From an uncultured Bacillota bacterium (lineage in GTDB: Bacteria; Bacillota; Clostridia; Oscillospirales; Oscillospiraceae), in assembly GCA_947385365.1 (NCBI GenBank), contig CANDKT010000003.1, forward strand, positions 1 to 49,837: a stretch of DNA of 49,837 nt, given 5' to 3'. This document shows positions 39,579 through 46,299 of this stretch, piece by piece. Position 1 is the stretch's first letter. Every line of letters begins with the position of its first letter. The notes beneath the pieces were generated by a model. That model did no database searches and was not told the origin of the DNA. It saw only the letters and a list, made by a program, of their open reading frames with translations. The position numbers and the translations under genes were made by a program.

Positions 39579-41387
39579 ATGACGGACCGGTCTAAGATCA
39601 GGAATTTTTCGATTATAGCGCACATAGATCATGGGAAGTCGACGTTATCGGATCGACTGATTGAGTTATGTGGAGCGGTAGAGCAGCGGCAGATGGAGTC
39701 GCAGTTATTGGACAACATGGAGCTGGAGCGGGAGCGAGGGATTACGATCAAGGCGCGTGCGGTACGATTGGAGTACACGGCGTCGGACGGGGAGACCTAC
39801 GCGTTGAATTTGATAGACACGCCGGGGCACGTAGATTTCAACTATGAAGTGTCGCGGTCACTGGCGGCGTGTGAAGGGGCGGTATTGATTGTAGACGCGT
39901 CGCAAGGGATAGAGGCGCAGACGTTGGCGAACACGTATCTGGCGATGGAGCATGAGCTGGAGATTTTGCCGGTTGTGAACAAGATTGATTTACCGGCGGC
40001 GGACCCGGCACGGGTGAAGGAAGAGATTGAGAACATACTGGCGTTGCCGGCGGAGGACGCGCCGGAGATTTCGGCGAAGCAGGGGATCAACATTCCGGCG
40101 GTGCTGGAAGATATCGTGCGGAACGTTCCGGCGCCGGAAGGCGATCCGGAGGCTCCGTTAAAGGCGTTGGTATTTGACAGTCAGTACGACCCGTATGTAG
40201 GGGTAATTGTATACTTCCGGGTGATGGAGGGGACGTTAAAGACTGGGATGAACGTCAAGATGATGGCGTCTGGGGCGAGCTATCAAGTATTGGACTGCGG
40301 GTATCTGAGGCCGTTAGGGATGGATTCGAGCGGACAGCTGGTGGCTGGGGAAGTAGGCTGGTTCACGGCGTCGATCAAGAACGTGAAGGACACGCGGGTA
40401 GGGGATACGATCACGGGTACGGAGCGGCCCGCGTTGGAGCCGTTACCGGGCTATCGTCCGGCGCAAGCGATGGTGTACTGTGGGATTTACACGGAGGACG
40501 GGAGCAAGTACCCGGACTTACGGGATGCGTTGGAGAAGCTGCAATTGAACGACGCGTCGTTATCGTTTGAGCCGGAGTCGTCTGCGGCGTTAGGGTTTGG
40601 GTTCCGCTGTGGATTTTTAGGTATGTTGCACATGGAGATCATCCAGGAGCGGTTGGAGCGGGAATTTGATTTAGATTTAGTGACGACGTTGCCGTCGGTA
40701 ATCTATGAAGTGACGAAGACGGACGGGACGGTGGTGAAGGTAGACAACCCGCACAATTATCCGGACCCGGGTTCGATTACGGAGGCGCGGGAGCCGTATG
40801 CGAAGGTATCGATTATTTCGCCGCCGGATTATGTAGGGAATATCATGCCCATGTGTCAGGACCGCCGTGGGATTTTCAAGGATATGCAGTATTTGGACAC
40901 GAATTTGGTAGAGCTGCATTATTCGATGCCGATAGGGGAGATCATCTACGACTTTTTTGATGCGTTGAAGGCGCGGACGAAGGGCTACGCGTCGTTGGAC
41001 TACGAGTTGGAGGGCTACCAGAGCAGCGAGCTGGTGAAGGTAGACTTATTGTTGAACGGGGAGCAGGTAGACGCGTTAAGTTTCATCGCGCACCGGGAGA
41101 AGGCGTATCCGCGGGCGCGTCGGATCTGTGAAAAGTTGAAGGAGAACATTCCGAGGCAGTTATTTGAGGTACCGGTGCAAGCGGCGATAGGAGGAAAGAT
41201 CATCGCACGGGAGACGGTGAAAGCGATGCGGAAGGATGTACTGGCGAAGTGTTACGGGGGAGACATCACGCGGAAGAAGAAGCTGTTGGAGAAGCAGAAG
41301 GAGGGCAAGAAGAAGATGCGGACGTTGGGCACGGTGCAGTTACCGACGGAAGCGTTCATGGCGGTGTTGAAGCTGGACGAAGAATAG
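39579..41387 (+). CDS. lepA: Elongation factor 4 (LepA), ribosome back-translocase
   Basis: 602 residues, full length. GTPase motifs [22 protein letters not shown] and [11 protein letters not shown]-terminal EF4-specific domain with [16 protein letters not shown] and the end [15 protein letters not shown]. Binds stalled ribosomes. ATG at 39579 has AAAGGGAGG 7 nt upstream. Directly after its stop, in the same frame, begins a fragment of an MmeI-like gene. Confidence 0.98.
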   Translation: MTDRSKIRNFSIIAHIDHGKSTLSDRLIELCGAVEQRQMESQLLDNMELERERGITIKARAVRLEYTASDGETYALNLIDTPGHVDFNYEVSRSLAACEGAVLIVDASQGIEAQTLANTYLAMEHELEILPVVNKIDLPAADPARVKEEIENILALPAEDAPEISAKQGINIPAVLEDIVRNVPAPEGDPEAPLKALVFDSQYDPYVGVIVYFRVMEGTLKTGMNVKMMASGASYQVLDCGYLRPLGMDSSGQLVAGEVGWFTASIKNVKDTRVGDTITGTERPALEPLPGYRPAQAMVYCGIYTEDGSKYPDLRDALEKLQLNDASLSFEPESSAALGFGFRCGFLGMLHMEIIQERLEREFDLDLVTTLPSVIYEVTKTDGTVVKVDNPHNYPDPGSITEAREPYAKVSIISPPDYVGNIMPMCQDRRGIFKDMQYLDTNLVELHYSMPIGEIIYDFFDALKARTKGYASLDYELEGYQSSELVKVDLLLNGEQVDALSFIAHREKAYPRARRICEKLKENIPRQLFEVPVQAAIGGKIIARETVKAMRKDVLAKCYGGDITRKKKLLEKQKEGKKKMRTLGTVQLPTEAFMAVLKLDEE

Positions 41388-41402
41388 GTTTCTGGGATAA
41401 AA

Positions 41403-41519
41403 GTGACCTTGGACTTTCTGCCGCTGAAATCCTACGCCAACATCACCGAGGGGAACGTCTTGCGGATGGACTGGGAAAGTATTGTCCCCAAGCATGAGTT
41501 GAACTATATCATGGGAAAT
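41403..41519 (+). pseudogene. Internal fragment of an MmeI-like type IIL restriction-methyltransferase
   Basis: Reads LDFLPLKSYANITEGNVLRM, then DWESIVPKHELNYIMGN and stops matching exactly where the N-P-P-F methyltransferase motif should continue (here NGSVLF). The N-terminal nuclease and the rest are missing. No promoter or ribosome site. The same frame runs on to 41615 with unrelated sequence. A C-terminal fragment in the same orientation lies at 44470-44772. Confidence 0.75.
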
Positions 41520-41562
41520 GGTAGCGTCTTATTTGGGCTAACCCAATTAAGCGAAAAGCATA

Positions 41563-41607
41563 AAAACGCAGGGTTCCACAATGGCTGGTTGCAGAACCCT
41601 GCGTTTT
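41563..41607. terminator. Strong bidirectional terminator
   Basis: 14-bp perfect stem (41563-41576 with 41594-41607), AAAACGCAGGGTTC pairing GAACCCTGCGTTTT. The A/T ends let it stop transcription both ways. Confidence 0.85.
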
Positions 41608-41691
41608 CAGTTTGATTTGCGTATTGAATTTCCACCCGCCATTCAGGGTCGTTTACCCGGGCGGCACATTCACGAATACATTATTTACACC

Positions 41692-41988
41692 TTAGCCGAA
41701 TAGGACTTCTATCTCCTGTTCCGCTTCATAAATTGTCATCCCATCAAAAACGGGGGCTTTTTCGAACTGCTTGAAGCATTCGCGGAAATTTTTCCCGTGG
41801 CAGCGAAAAATGTAGTTCTCATCGCCAAAGCACTCGAAAAGGACAAACTCAGTCTGAGCTGGATCTTCCTCATATTGTTGCGCTTCCAAGAAATACCGTC
41901 TGCCACGAAACAGGAAATCCTTCTCTGGACCTCCCATAGTCAGCAAATCATCAACAAATTCGGCCAATGTATTTCCTTTCACATTCAC
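41692..41988 (-). CDS. Hypothetical acidic protein, 98 aa
   Basis: Starts MNVKGNTLAEFVDDLLTMGG, contains KDFLFRGRRYFLEAQQYEED and ends acidic (YEAEQEIEVLF). Its start overlaps the upstream stop by 4 nt, so translation is coupled to the GGRG protein. Size, acidity and pairing suggest a partner or immunity-like protein for that neighbour. No family recognised. Confidence 0.72.
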   Translation of the reverse strand: MNVKGNTLAEFVDDLLTMGGPEKDFLFRGRRYFLEAQQYEEDPAQTEFVLFECFGDENYIFRCHGKNFRECFKQFEKAPVFDGMTIYEAEQEIEVLFG

Positions 41989-42371
41989 TTCACACCCTTA
42001 AACAGTTTTTTGTATTTTTCGTATAGCGAATCTCCTGGATGTAGAATAACCTTTACTGCTTCGCTATGATGGTCAATTCCAGGAAGTCTATGGATATGTG
42101 CATGTAGAATATCCCCCTTACCCAAACTGGCTTCATGATGATATCCGATTTCGAGAACCACCTCATGATTCTCGTTATATTCACGGTACTGATGAAAAAT
42201 TCCGTCTTTATCGTAAAGGACATAACCAGTGCTGCTGTGTGATTCTTCAGGAAGTTTCAGAGCTTTACTTTTATCCATAGGATTGACAATTTTAATGCCG
42301 TCAATCTTTCCAACAGTTTGATAACTGTATGGAACAGGATTTCCTGCCGCAAAAGTACCTCTACCGCCCAT
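41985..42371 (-). CDS. Hypothetical GGRG-start protein, 128 aa
   Basis: Starts MGGRGTFAAGNPVPYSYQTV; the middle has HSSTGYVLYDKDGIFHQYRE and the end GKGDILHAHIHRLPG...HPGDSLYEKYKKLFKG. The small-GGRG opening is shared with C-terminal toxin-like or phage head-associated proteins. Several His (HHE, HAHIH, HH) could form an active or metal site. Located 1 nt after the DUF4417 gene, with a coupled 98-aa gene behind it. Function unknown. Confidence 0.72.
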   Translation of the reverse strand: MGGRGTFAAGNPVPYSYQTVGKIDGIKIVNPMDKSKALKLPEESHSSTGYVLYDKDGIFHQYREYNENHEVVLEIGYHHEASLGKGDILHAHIHRLPGIDHHSEAVKVILHPGDSLYEKYKKLFKGVK

Positions 42372-42372
42372 A

Positions 42373-43005
42373 TCAGCGCACCACCTTCCGAGATGCCTGA
42401 TAATCTATGCTGATGATGTTGCCTTCCATTTCAGGAAAGGGTTTGCCAAAGCAGATGATTGTTTCAGGCGTCAATTTTTCCAACATAGCATGATAGCCAC
42501 GCATGAATTGGAGCTTTGAACGTCTGCACCCAAGAGTACTGATAGACACTGTGGCGTTCCTCTCCGCACCGTCAAAACAAAACTCAAAACTGCGCGGTGT
42601 ACTCCAACTGATTGTTGGGATGACTGTTAATCCTTTGCTCTGCCAGTATGCACCGACCCATCGGTTTTTTGCCACGCTTTCAAGCTGTCGCCACAAATCC
42701 ATGTCGGCGTAAGTGGAGAAATCCGGGCTAAGGAGAAACGCATATTGCGAGTACTTTGTCAAAGTCCGTTCAGGATTATTATAAATCCCATTAAACCGAT
42801 AATCGTCCACGAAAAAATGTACGCCACTTTTTTTGTTAACCGAATTGTCTCTCAGGCGGGTGTCAGAACAGGCAATCAGGGAAAGGTTTTCCGTATCAAC
42901 TGACTGCTTCCTGATAAGAGGGATATTCCATTTTCCTTGGTTAGAATATCCATTCCGCATGAAGAGATGGTCATTTCTCATGCACTTGCTTGTATTTTTG
43001 GGCAT
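42373..43005 (-). CDS. DUF4417 family protein
   Basis: 210 residues. WNIPLIRKQSVDTENLSLIA, VHFFVDDYRFNGIYNNPERT and AYWQSKGLTVIPTISWSTPR match the DUF4417 family, which is found on phages, plasmids and integrative elements; biochemical role unknown. ATG at 43005 chosen for the AAAGGAAC site. First gene of a three-gene - strand operon whose codon use and lower G+C set it apart from the surrounding chromosome. Confidence 0.82.
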   Translation of the reverse strand: MPKNTSKCMRNDHLFMRNGYSNQGKWNIPLIRKQSVDTENLSLIACSDTRLRDNSVNKKSGVHFFVDDYRFNGIYNNPERTLTKYSQYAFLLSPDFSTYADMDLWRQLESVAKNRWVGAYWQSKGLTVIPTISWSTPRSFEFCFDGAERNATVSISTLGCRRSKLQFMRGYHAMLEKLTPETIICFGKPFPEMEGNIISIDYQASRKVVR

Positions 43006-43022
43006 AGCGTTCCTTTCTGCCT

Positions 43023-43050
43023 TGTATAAAGGCTGATGATAAAATGTCAA
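43023..43050 (-). promoter_or_regulatory. Promoter of the DUF4417 operon
   Basis: On the - strand TTGACA (43050-43045), 16-nt spacer, TATACA (43028-43023). A leader of only about 10 nt before the ribosome site. Confidence 0.6.
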
Positions 43051-43089
43051 TTGGCGATTTGTAAAAAACGCCTATTGTGCTTTTGGAAA

Positions 43090-43197
43090 GGATATGCTAC
43101 ACTACCAATTGTTCAGGTTGGGTGTGCATAGCATATCCGATTTTCCGAAACGCATTGGATCGCTGTTACCAGTAGCTTTTCAATGCGTTTTCATTTT
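43090..43197 (+). ncRNA. Structured intergenic segment, possible small RNA
   Basis: Two inverted repeats in a 190-bp gene-free gap: GGATATGCTA with TAGCATATCC (43090-43099, 43129-43138) and AAACGCATTG with CAATGCGTTT (43148-43157, 43181-43190), the second followed by TCATTTT on +. TTGTGC-17-TACACT just upstream could be a + strand promoter. No protein frame. Could also be the fic terminator region. Confidence 0.3.
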
Positions 43198-43240
43198 AAC
43201 AAGCAAGTCACACCACCACCTTTTATAAAAGGATTTATCC

Positions 43241-44332
43241 TCAAACTCGCAATAACGCTAATAAATCATAGCAATAGAACTTTCGGTTGCGTTTTTTGCT
43301 ATCCGTATAGAGGATATTGCTTTTGACGAGTAAGTTCAAAAACCGATTTGTTGTTGCCAAAGATAAATTTGTTTCTTTGACAACCGTTTCCGCATTCAAA
43401 ACCGGATGACGGTAAATCACATCCACAATGGTCCCAATATTGCTGCTGTTGATTAATTTCCTGGCGCACTCAAGATGAAAATCATAGAGCTGATTGATTT
43501 TGGAAACAATGTAAATATATTTTTTGCACTGTTTAGCAACTGTCTCCAGAAAGAACTTGATCCAGCTGTTCCAATCGCCCTTTGAACGCGTGCCGTTCAG
43601 TAATGAATAGTACTTGAACTTATCTGATTCCAGTGCTTCGCTGATAAAGAAACAGGGGAGTGTGATCTGCTCCTGCTGATAAAGGTACAACGGAATCAAA
43701 ATCCGCCCTATCCGTCCGTTTCCATCGTCAAATGGATGGATTGTTTCCATTTGGGCGTGTACAATTGCTGTGCGGACTAGCGGCTGAAGCGTATCATTGG
43801 GTTCATTCAGATAGGCTATTAGATTATCCATCAACTTTGGCACATACATTTCTGCTGGAGGCGTATAGGTAATGGCATGAGTATCTCCCGTCAGCCCAAT
43901 ATAGTTTTGCTTGGTGCGGTATTCTCCAATTTTGGATTTTTCCCTTCTCCGTACATTTCCAGTAAACAGGATACGATGAAGCTGACAAAAAAGCTCTGTT
44001 GAAAAACCGCCATGCCGCAACAGATCCAGCCCCGTTACAGATGCCTGAAGATAATTTGTTACTTCGTTTAAGTTCATATCATCGTCTTTCGGATCGATCT
44101 GATTTAGTAGTATACCGTCCAATGTTGCCTGTGTTCCTTCCAGTCTCGTTGAGGCCAGTGCTTCTTTTTGCTGAAGCGTTGGCAAAAACCAAGCACTGTC
44201 AAGTTTGCTGTCGTCTATTTTCTCTCTATATACAGCAAGTTGAGATGTTGCCTCCAAAAGCTCATTCAAAAAAACAGAATAATCAAATGAGGTTTGCGGT
44301 AGCGGGAGATATTCGGGAAGAAATGGTTTCAT
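43241..44332 (-). CDS. Fic-domain protein (AMPylator type)
   Basis: 363 residues. Complete Fic motif HPFDDGNGRIGR (199-210) and an N-terminal inhibitory motif STRLEG (61-66), i.e. a class II self-inhibited Fic enzyme expected to transfer AMP to hydroxyl groups of target proteins. A winged-helix-like C-terminus (about 300-363, ETVVKETNLSLATTNRFLN) suggests DNA binding. No separate antitoxin gene is needed in this class. Strong promoter and AAAGGAGG site. Lower G+C than the core genes; part of the inserted island. Targets unknown. Confidence 0.93.
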   Translation of the reverse strand: MKPFLPEYLPLPQTSFDYSVFLNELLEATSQLAVYREKIDDSKLDSAWFLPTLQQKEALASTRLEGTQATLDGILLNQIDPKDDDMNLNEVTNYLQASVTGLDLLRHGGFSTELFCQLHRILFTGNVRRREKSKIGEYRTKQNYIGLTGDTHAITYTPPAEMYVPKLMDNLIAYLNEPNDTLQPLVRTAIVHAQMETIHPFDDGNGRIGRILIPLYLYQQEQITLPCFFISEALESDKFKYYSLLNGTRSKGDWNSWIKFFLETVAKQCKKYIYIVSKINQLYDFHLECARKLINSSNIGTIVDVIYRHPVLNAETVVKETNLSLATTNRFLNLLVKSNILYTDSKKRNRKFYCYDLLALLRV

Positions 44333-44361
44333 TGCATATCTCCTCCTTTCGCGGTATGCTC

Positions 44362-44390
44362 ATTATACTCCGATAAAAATCAAATGTCAA
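44362..44390 (-). promoter_or_regulatory. Consensus promoter of fic
   Basis: On the - strand TTGACA (44390-44385), 17-nt spacer, TATAAT (44367-44362). Confidence 0.85.
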
Positions 44391-44469
44391 GTATTTTGAG
44401 CGATAAAATATCCATCGGAACAAATACTGAAAATAGATTGGATGTGGGCCGTTTGTGACCGTTTGAAAA

Positions 44470-44772
44470 GTGATTACAGCTATTTATTTTAACACTATTG
44501 TTTACAACAACTTTCCGTGGCTGAGTCCAACAGAGGGGCAAAGGGCGAAAATCGAGCAGACAGCTCAAGCCATTCTGGACGCCTGCGCTCTCTACCCAGA
44601 TTCCAGCCTTGCGGATCTCTACGATGAAACGACGATGCCGCCGGAATTACGCAAAGCGCACCAGCAGAACGACCGAGCGGTGATGCAGGCATACGGATTT
44701 TCGATCAAAGACATGACGGAGAGCAAGTGTGTAGCGGAACTGATGAGGATGTATCAAGAGCTGACGAAGTAA
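44470..44772 (+). pseudogene. C-terminal fragment of an MmeI-like type IIL restriction-methyltransferase
   Basis: From about 44488 the frame reads IVYNNFPWLSPTEGQRAKIE and continues through DACALYPDSSLADLYDE and MPPELRKAHQQNDRAVMQAY to KCVAELMRMYQEL. I recognise this as the end of MmeI-like class I methyltransferases. The other roughly 90% of the gene is missing, and no ribosome site lies upstream. Same orientation as the fragment at 41403. A hairpin follows. Confidence 0.78.
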
Positions 44773-44798
44773 CCTGTAACGCTTGCAAAGAAGCCAAA

Positions 44799-44820
44799 AA
44801 GCCCCCAGGAATGGGGGCTT
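44799..44820 (+). terminator. Hairpin after the MmeI-like fragment
   Basis: 8-bp stem AAGCCCCC with GGGGGCTT, followed by CTCTGTTT; sits directly before the toxin-A promoter. Confidence 0.6.
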
Positions 44821-44826
44821 CTCTGT

Positions 44827-44855
44827 TTGACAAAGCAGGACGTTTGACGTATAAT
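44827..44855 (+). promoter_or_regulatory. Sense promoter, toxin module A
   Basis: TTGACA (44827-44832), 17-nt spacer, TATAAT (44850-44855): perfect consensus. The leader to the ATG is about 105 nt, nearly identical in its first half to module B. Confidence 0.9.
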
Positions 44856-44966
44856 CAACTTGCCGAACCCTGAAAGGGTGAAGCCGGAAGGACACATTAC
44901 ATAAAAGGCGGTTGGCTCACCGTTTATTACCCCAACGCAAAATCTGCAATGGGGGAGGTGAGGCTG

Positions 44967-45062
44967 ATGGGAAATGAGCGCTGGATGAAAATTCTCCGCT
45001 TTGCGCTGTGCGTACTCTTCACCGTTCTGGTGATGGTACTCACCACCCCAAAAGCGTGTTAG
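44967..45062 (+). CDS. 31-aa hydrophobic peptide A, candidate type I toxin
   Basis: MGNERWMKILRFALCVLFTV then LVMVLTTPKAC. One membrane helix after a basic N-terminus, and a Cys-terminal end. GGGGGAGGTGAGG lies upstream of ATG. The sense promoter is a perfect consensus with a long structured leader, and an antisense promoter faces it 86 nt beyond the stop. The near copy at 45344 conserves RFALCVLFT(V/I)LVMVLT(T/A)PKAC while the N-termini differ, indicating selection on the peptide. Family not recognised. Toxicity is inferred from layout. Confidence 0.72.
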   Translation: MGNERWMKILRFALCVLFTVLVMVLTTPKAC

Positions 45063-45141
45063 CCGCCCGGCTGGTACCCGAGCGGCTAACTTTAGTTTAG
45101 ACGTTCAATAGTGGGCCACCGCCATGTACGGTGTCCTTCCG
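45048..45141 (-). ncRNA. Predicted antisense RNA A
   Basis: Starts just past the - strand -10 (45153-45148), carries GACGGAAGGACACC near its 5' end and runs into the 45058-45090 hairpin followed by CGCTTTTGG. It overlaps the toxin A 3' end. About 95 nt. Confidence 0.6.
45058..45090. terminator. Bidirectional hairpin, module A
   Basis: 9-bp stem GTTAGCCGC with GCGGCTAAC; contains the toxin stop. T-rich on both sides (TTTAGTTTAG on +, CTTTTGG on -). Confidence 0.75.
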
Positions 45142-45147
45142 TCAATT

Positions 45148-45177
45148 ATTATAGACTATTCGCCCCCGTTTTGTCAA
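45148..45177 (-). promoter_or_regulatory. Antisense promoter, module A
   Basis: On the - strand TTGACA (45177-45172), 18-nt spacer, TATAAT (45153-45148). Points back into the toxin gene. Confidence 0.85.
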
Positions 45178-45223
45178 GACGGAGGCGTTTCCTTTTTCTA
45201 TATTCTCCTTTTCCACCCTGTAT

Positions 45224-45252
45224 TTGACAAAACAGGACGTTTGACATATAAT
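45224..45252 (+). promoter_or_regulatory. Sense promoter, toxin module B
   Basis: TTGACA (45224-45229), 17-nt spacer, TATAAT (45247-45252). The spacer is nearly identical to that of module A. Confidence 0.9.
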
Positions 45253-45343
45253 CAGCTTGCCGAACCCTGACAGGGGTGAGGCCGGAAGGACACATTACAT
45301 AAAAGGCGGTTGGCCACTCCCTTGAGAAAGGGGGTGATAGCCT

Positions 45344-45445
45344 ATGGGAAACGGGCGCGGGACCAAGGAAAAGGTCTTTCGCTTTGCGTTGTGTGTACTG
45401 TTCACCATTCTGGTGATGGTACTCACAGCCCCAAAAGCGTGTTAG
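45344..45445 (+). CDS. 33-aa hydrophobic peptide B, candidate type I toxin
   Basis: MGNGRGTKEKVFRFALCVLF then TILVMVLTAPKAC. Second copy of the 45-kb module, with AAAGGGGGTGAT before the ATG. More basic N-terminus than copy A; the membrane core and PKAC end are conserved. Same sense promoter, leader, hairpin and opposing antisense promoter, so the whole unit of about 390 bp was duplicated in tandem. Inferred type I toxin. Confidence 0.72.
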   Translation: MGNGRGTKEKVFRFALCVLFTILVMVLTAPKAC

Positions 45446-45524
45446 CCGCCCGGCTGAGCCCCGGACGGCTAACATAATTTAGTCGATTCACTGTGGGCCA
45501 CCGCCATGTAACGGTGTCCTTCCG
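45431..45524 (-). ncRNA. Predicted antisense RNA B
   Basis: Same layout as antisense A: GACGGAAGGACACC near the 5' end, then complementarity to the end of peptide B mRNA and the 45441-45473 hairpin. Confidence 0.6.
45441..45473. terminator. Bidirectional hairpin, module B
   Basis: 8-bp stem GTTAGCCG with CGGCTAAC, containing the stop codon of peptide B; ATAATTT follows on +. Confidence 0.72.
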
Positions 45525-45530
45525 TCAATT

Positions 45531-45559
45531 ATTATAGACTACTCGCCCTGTTTTGTCAA
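45531..45559 (-). promoter_or_regulatory. Antisense promoter, module B
   Basis: On the - strand TTGACA (45559-45554), 17-nt spacer, TATAAT (45536-45531): perfect consensus. Confidence 0.88.
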
Positions 45560-45606
45560 GGCGGAGGCTTTCTTTTAAACTTGCGGAAGCGATTCATTCG
45601 GGGGGA

Positions 45607-46299
45607 TCAACCTAAGCGCACGATTTCGTCGATAGGGAGGGCGCAGAGGATGGCCTGAGCAGGGGTACGGAGGCCGTGGGCGGTGTTGATGGCGTCGAGG
45701 ATTTCGGAGCGTTGTTTGGAAGGGATGACGATAGCGACGATATCGCGTTCTGCGTTGAGGTCGATATTGTAGGCTTGTTCGAGTTCGGTAAGTCCTGCGA
45801 GACGGGCGCGGACGACGGTACCGCCGCGAGCGCCGTGGGCTTTAGCGGTAGCCATGATCTCATCGGTACGGCCTCTGCTACAGCTGACTAAGATAAGGGC
45901 GTTTGTTTTTTGGGGATTCACGGGATCGCCTCCAAGTTCACGTTTGGTTTGGTTTGCTTTGAAGGACAGCAAGGCGGCTGTCATATTGTTGAGTGCGCTG
46001 AGTGGGAGGGTAAAGACGATACCGGCGGTTCCGCAGTTTCCGCGGAGTTCGGAGTCCAAGGCGTGGAGGAGGCGTTGGGCGCAGTTTGCGTCGGCGAAGC
46101 TAAGGACGACGTCCTTTTCGCTGGAGCCGAGGCCGAGGATATCCATAATTTCGGAGGTAGCGGTTCCGCGGCCGGCGCATTGGAGGTGGAGGAAGACCTG
46201 TCGAGCGTTGTAGAGGCGTTGCATAGCGACGCCTTTGCCGCGTTCGACGATGGAGACGACGAGTTTGATTGGGTAGCGGGGCACAGATTCGTTAGTCAT
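45607..46299 (-). CDS. PII-like nitrogen-regulator-type protein (tandem)
   Basis: 230 residues in two GlnB-like halves (about 10-100 and 125-225; KLVVSIVERGKGVAMQRLYN and NALILVSCSRGRTDEIMATA, the latter with ARGGTVVRAR). PII-like proteins bind nucleotides and gate membrane transporters. It overlaps the DUF1538 membrane gene by 8 nt, a coupling seen in other Firmicutes, so it probably regulates that protein. The classical uridylylation Tyr loop is not evident. Confidence 0.85.
   Translation of the reverse strand: MTNESVPRYPIKLVVSIVERGKGVAMQRLYNARQVFLHLQCAGRGTATSEIMDILGLGSSEKDVVLSFADANCAQRLLHALDSELRGNCGTAGIVFTLPLSALNNMTAALLSFKANQTKRELGGDPVNPQKTNALILVSCSRGRTDEIMATAKAHGARGGTVVRARLAGLTELEQAYNIDLNAERDIVAIVIPSKQRSEILDAINTAHGLRTPAQAILCALPIDEIVRLG

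Noticed and set aside
41403..41615. A 70-codon protein after lepA
   Set aside because: Its first 39 codons match the middle of an MmeI-like enzyme and the rest is unrelated sequence running into a terminator; no ribosome site.
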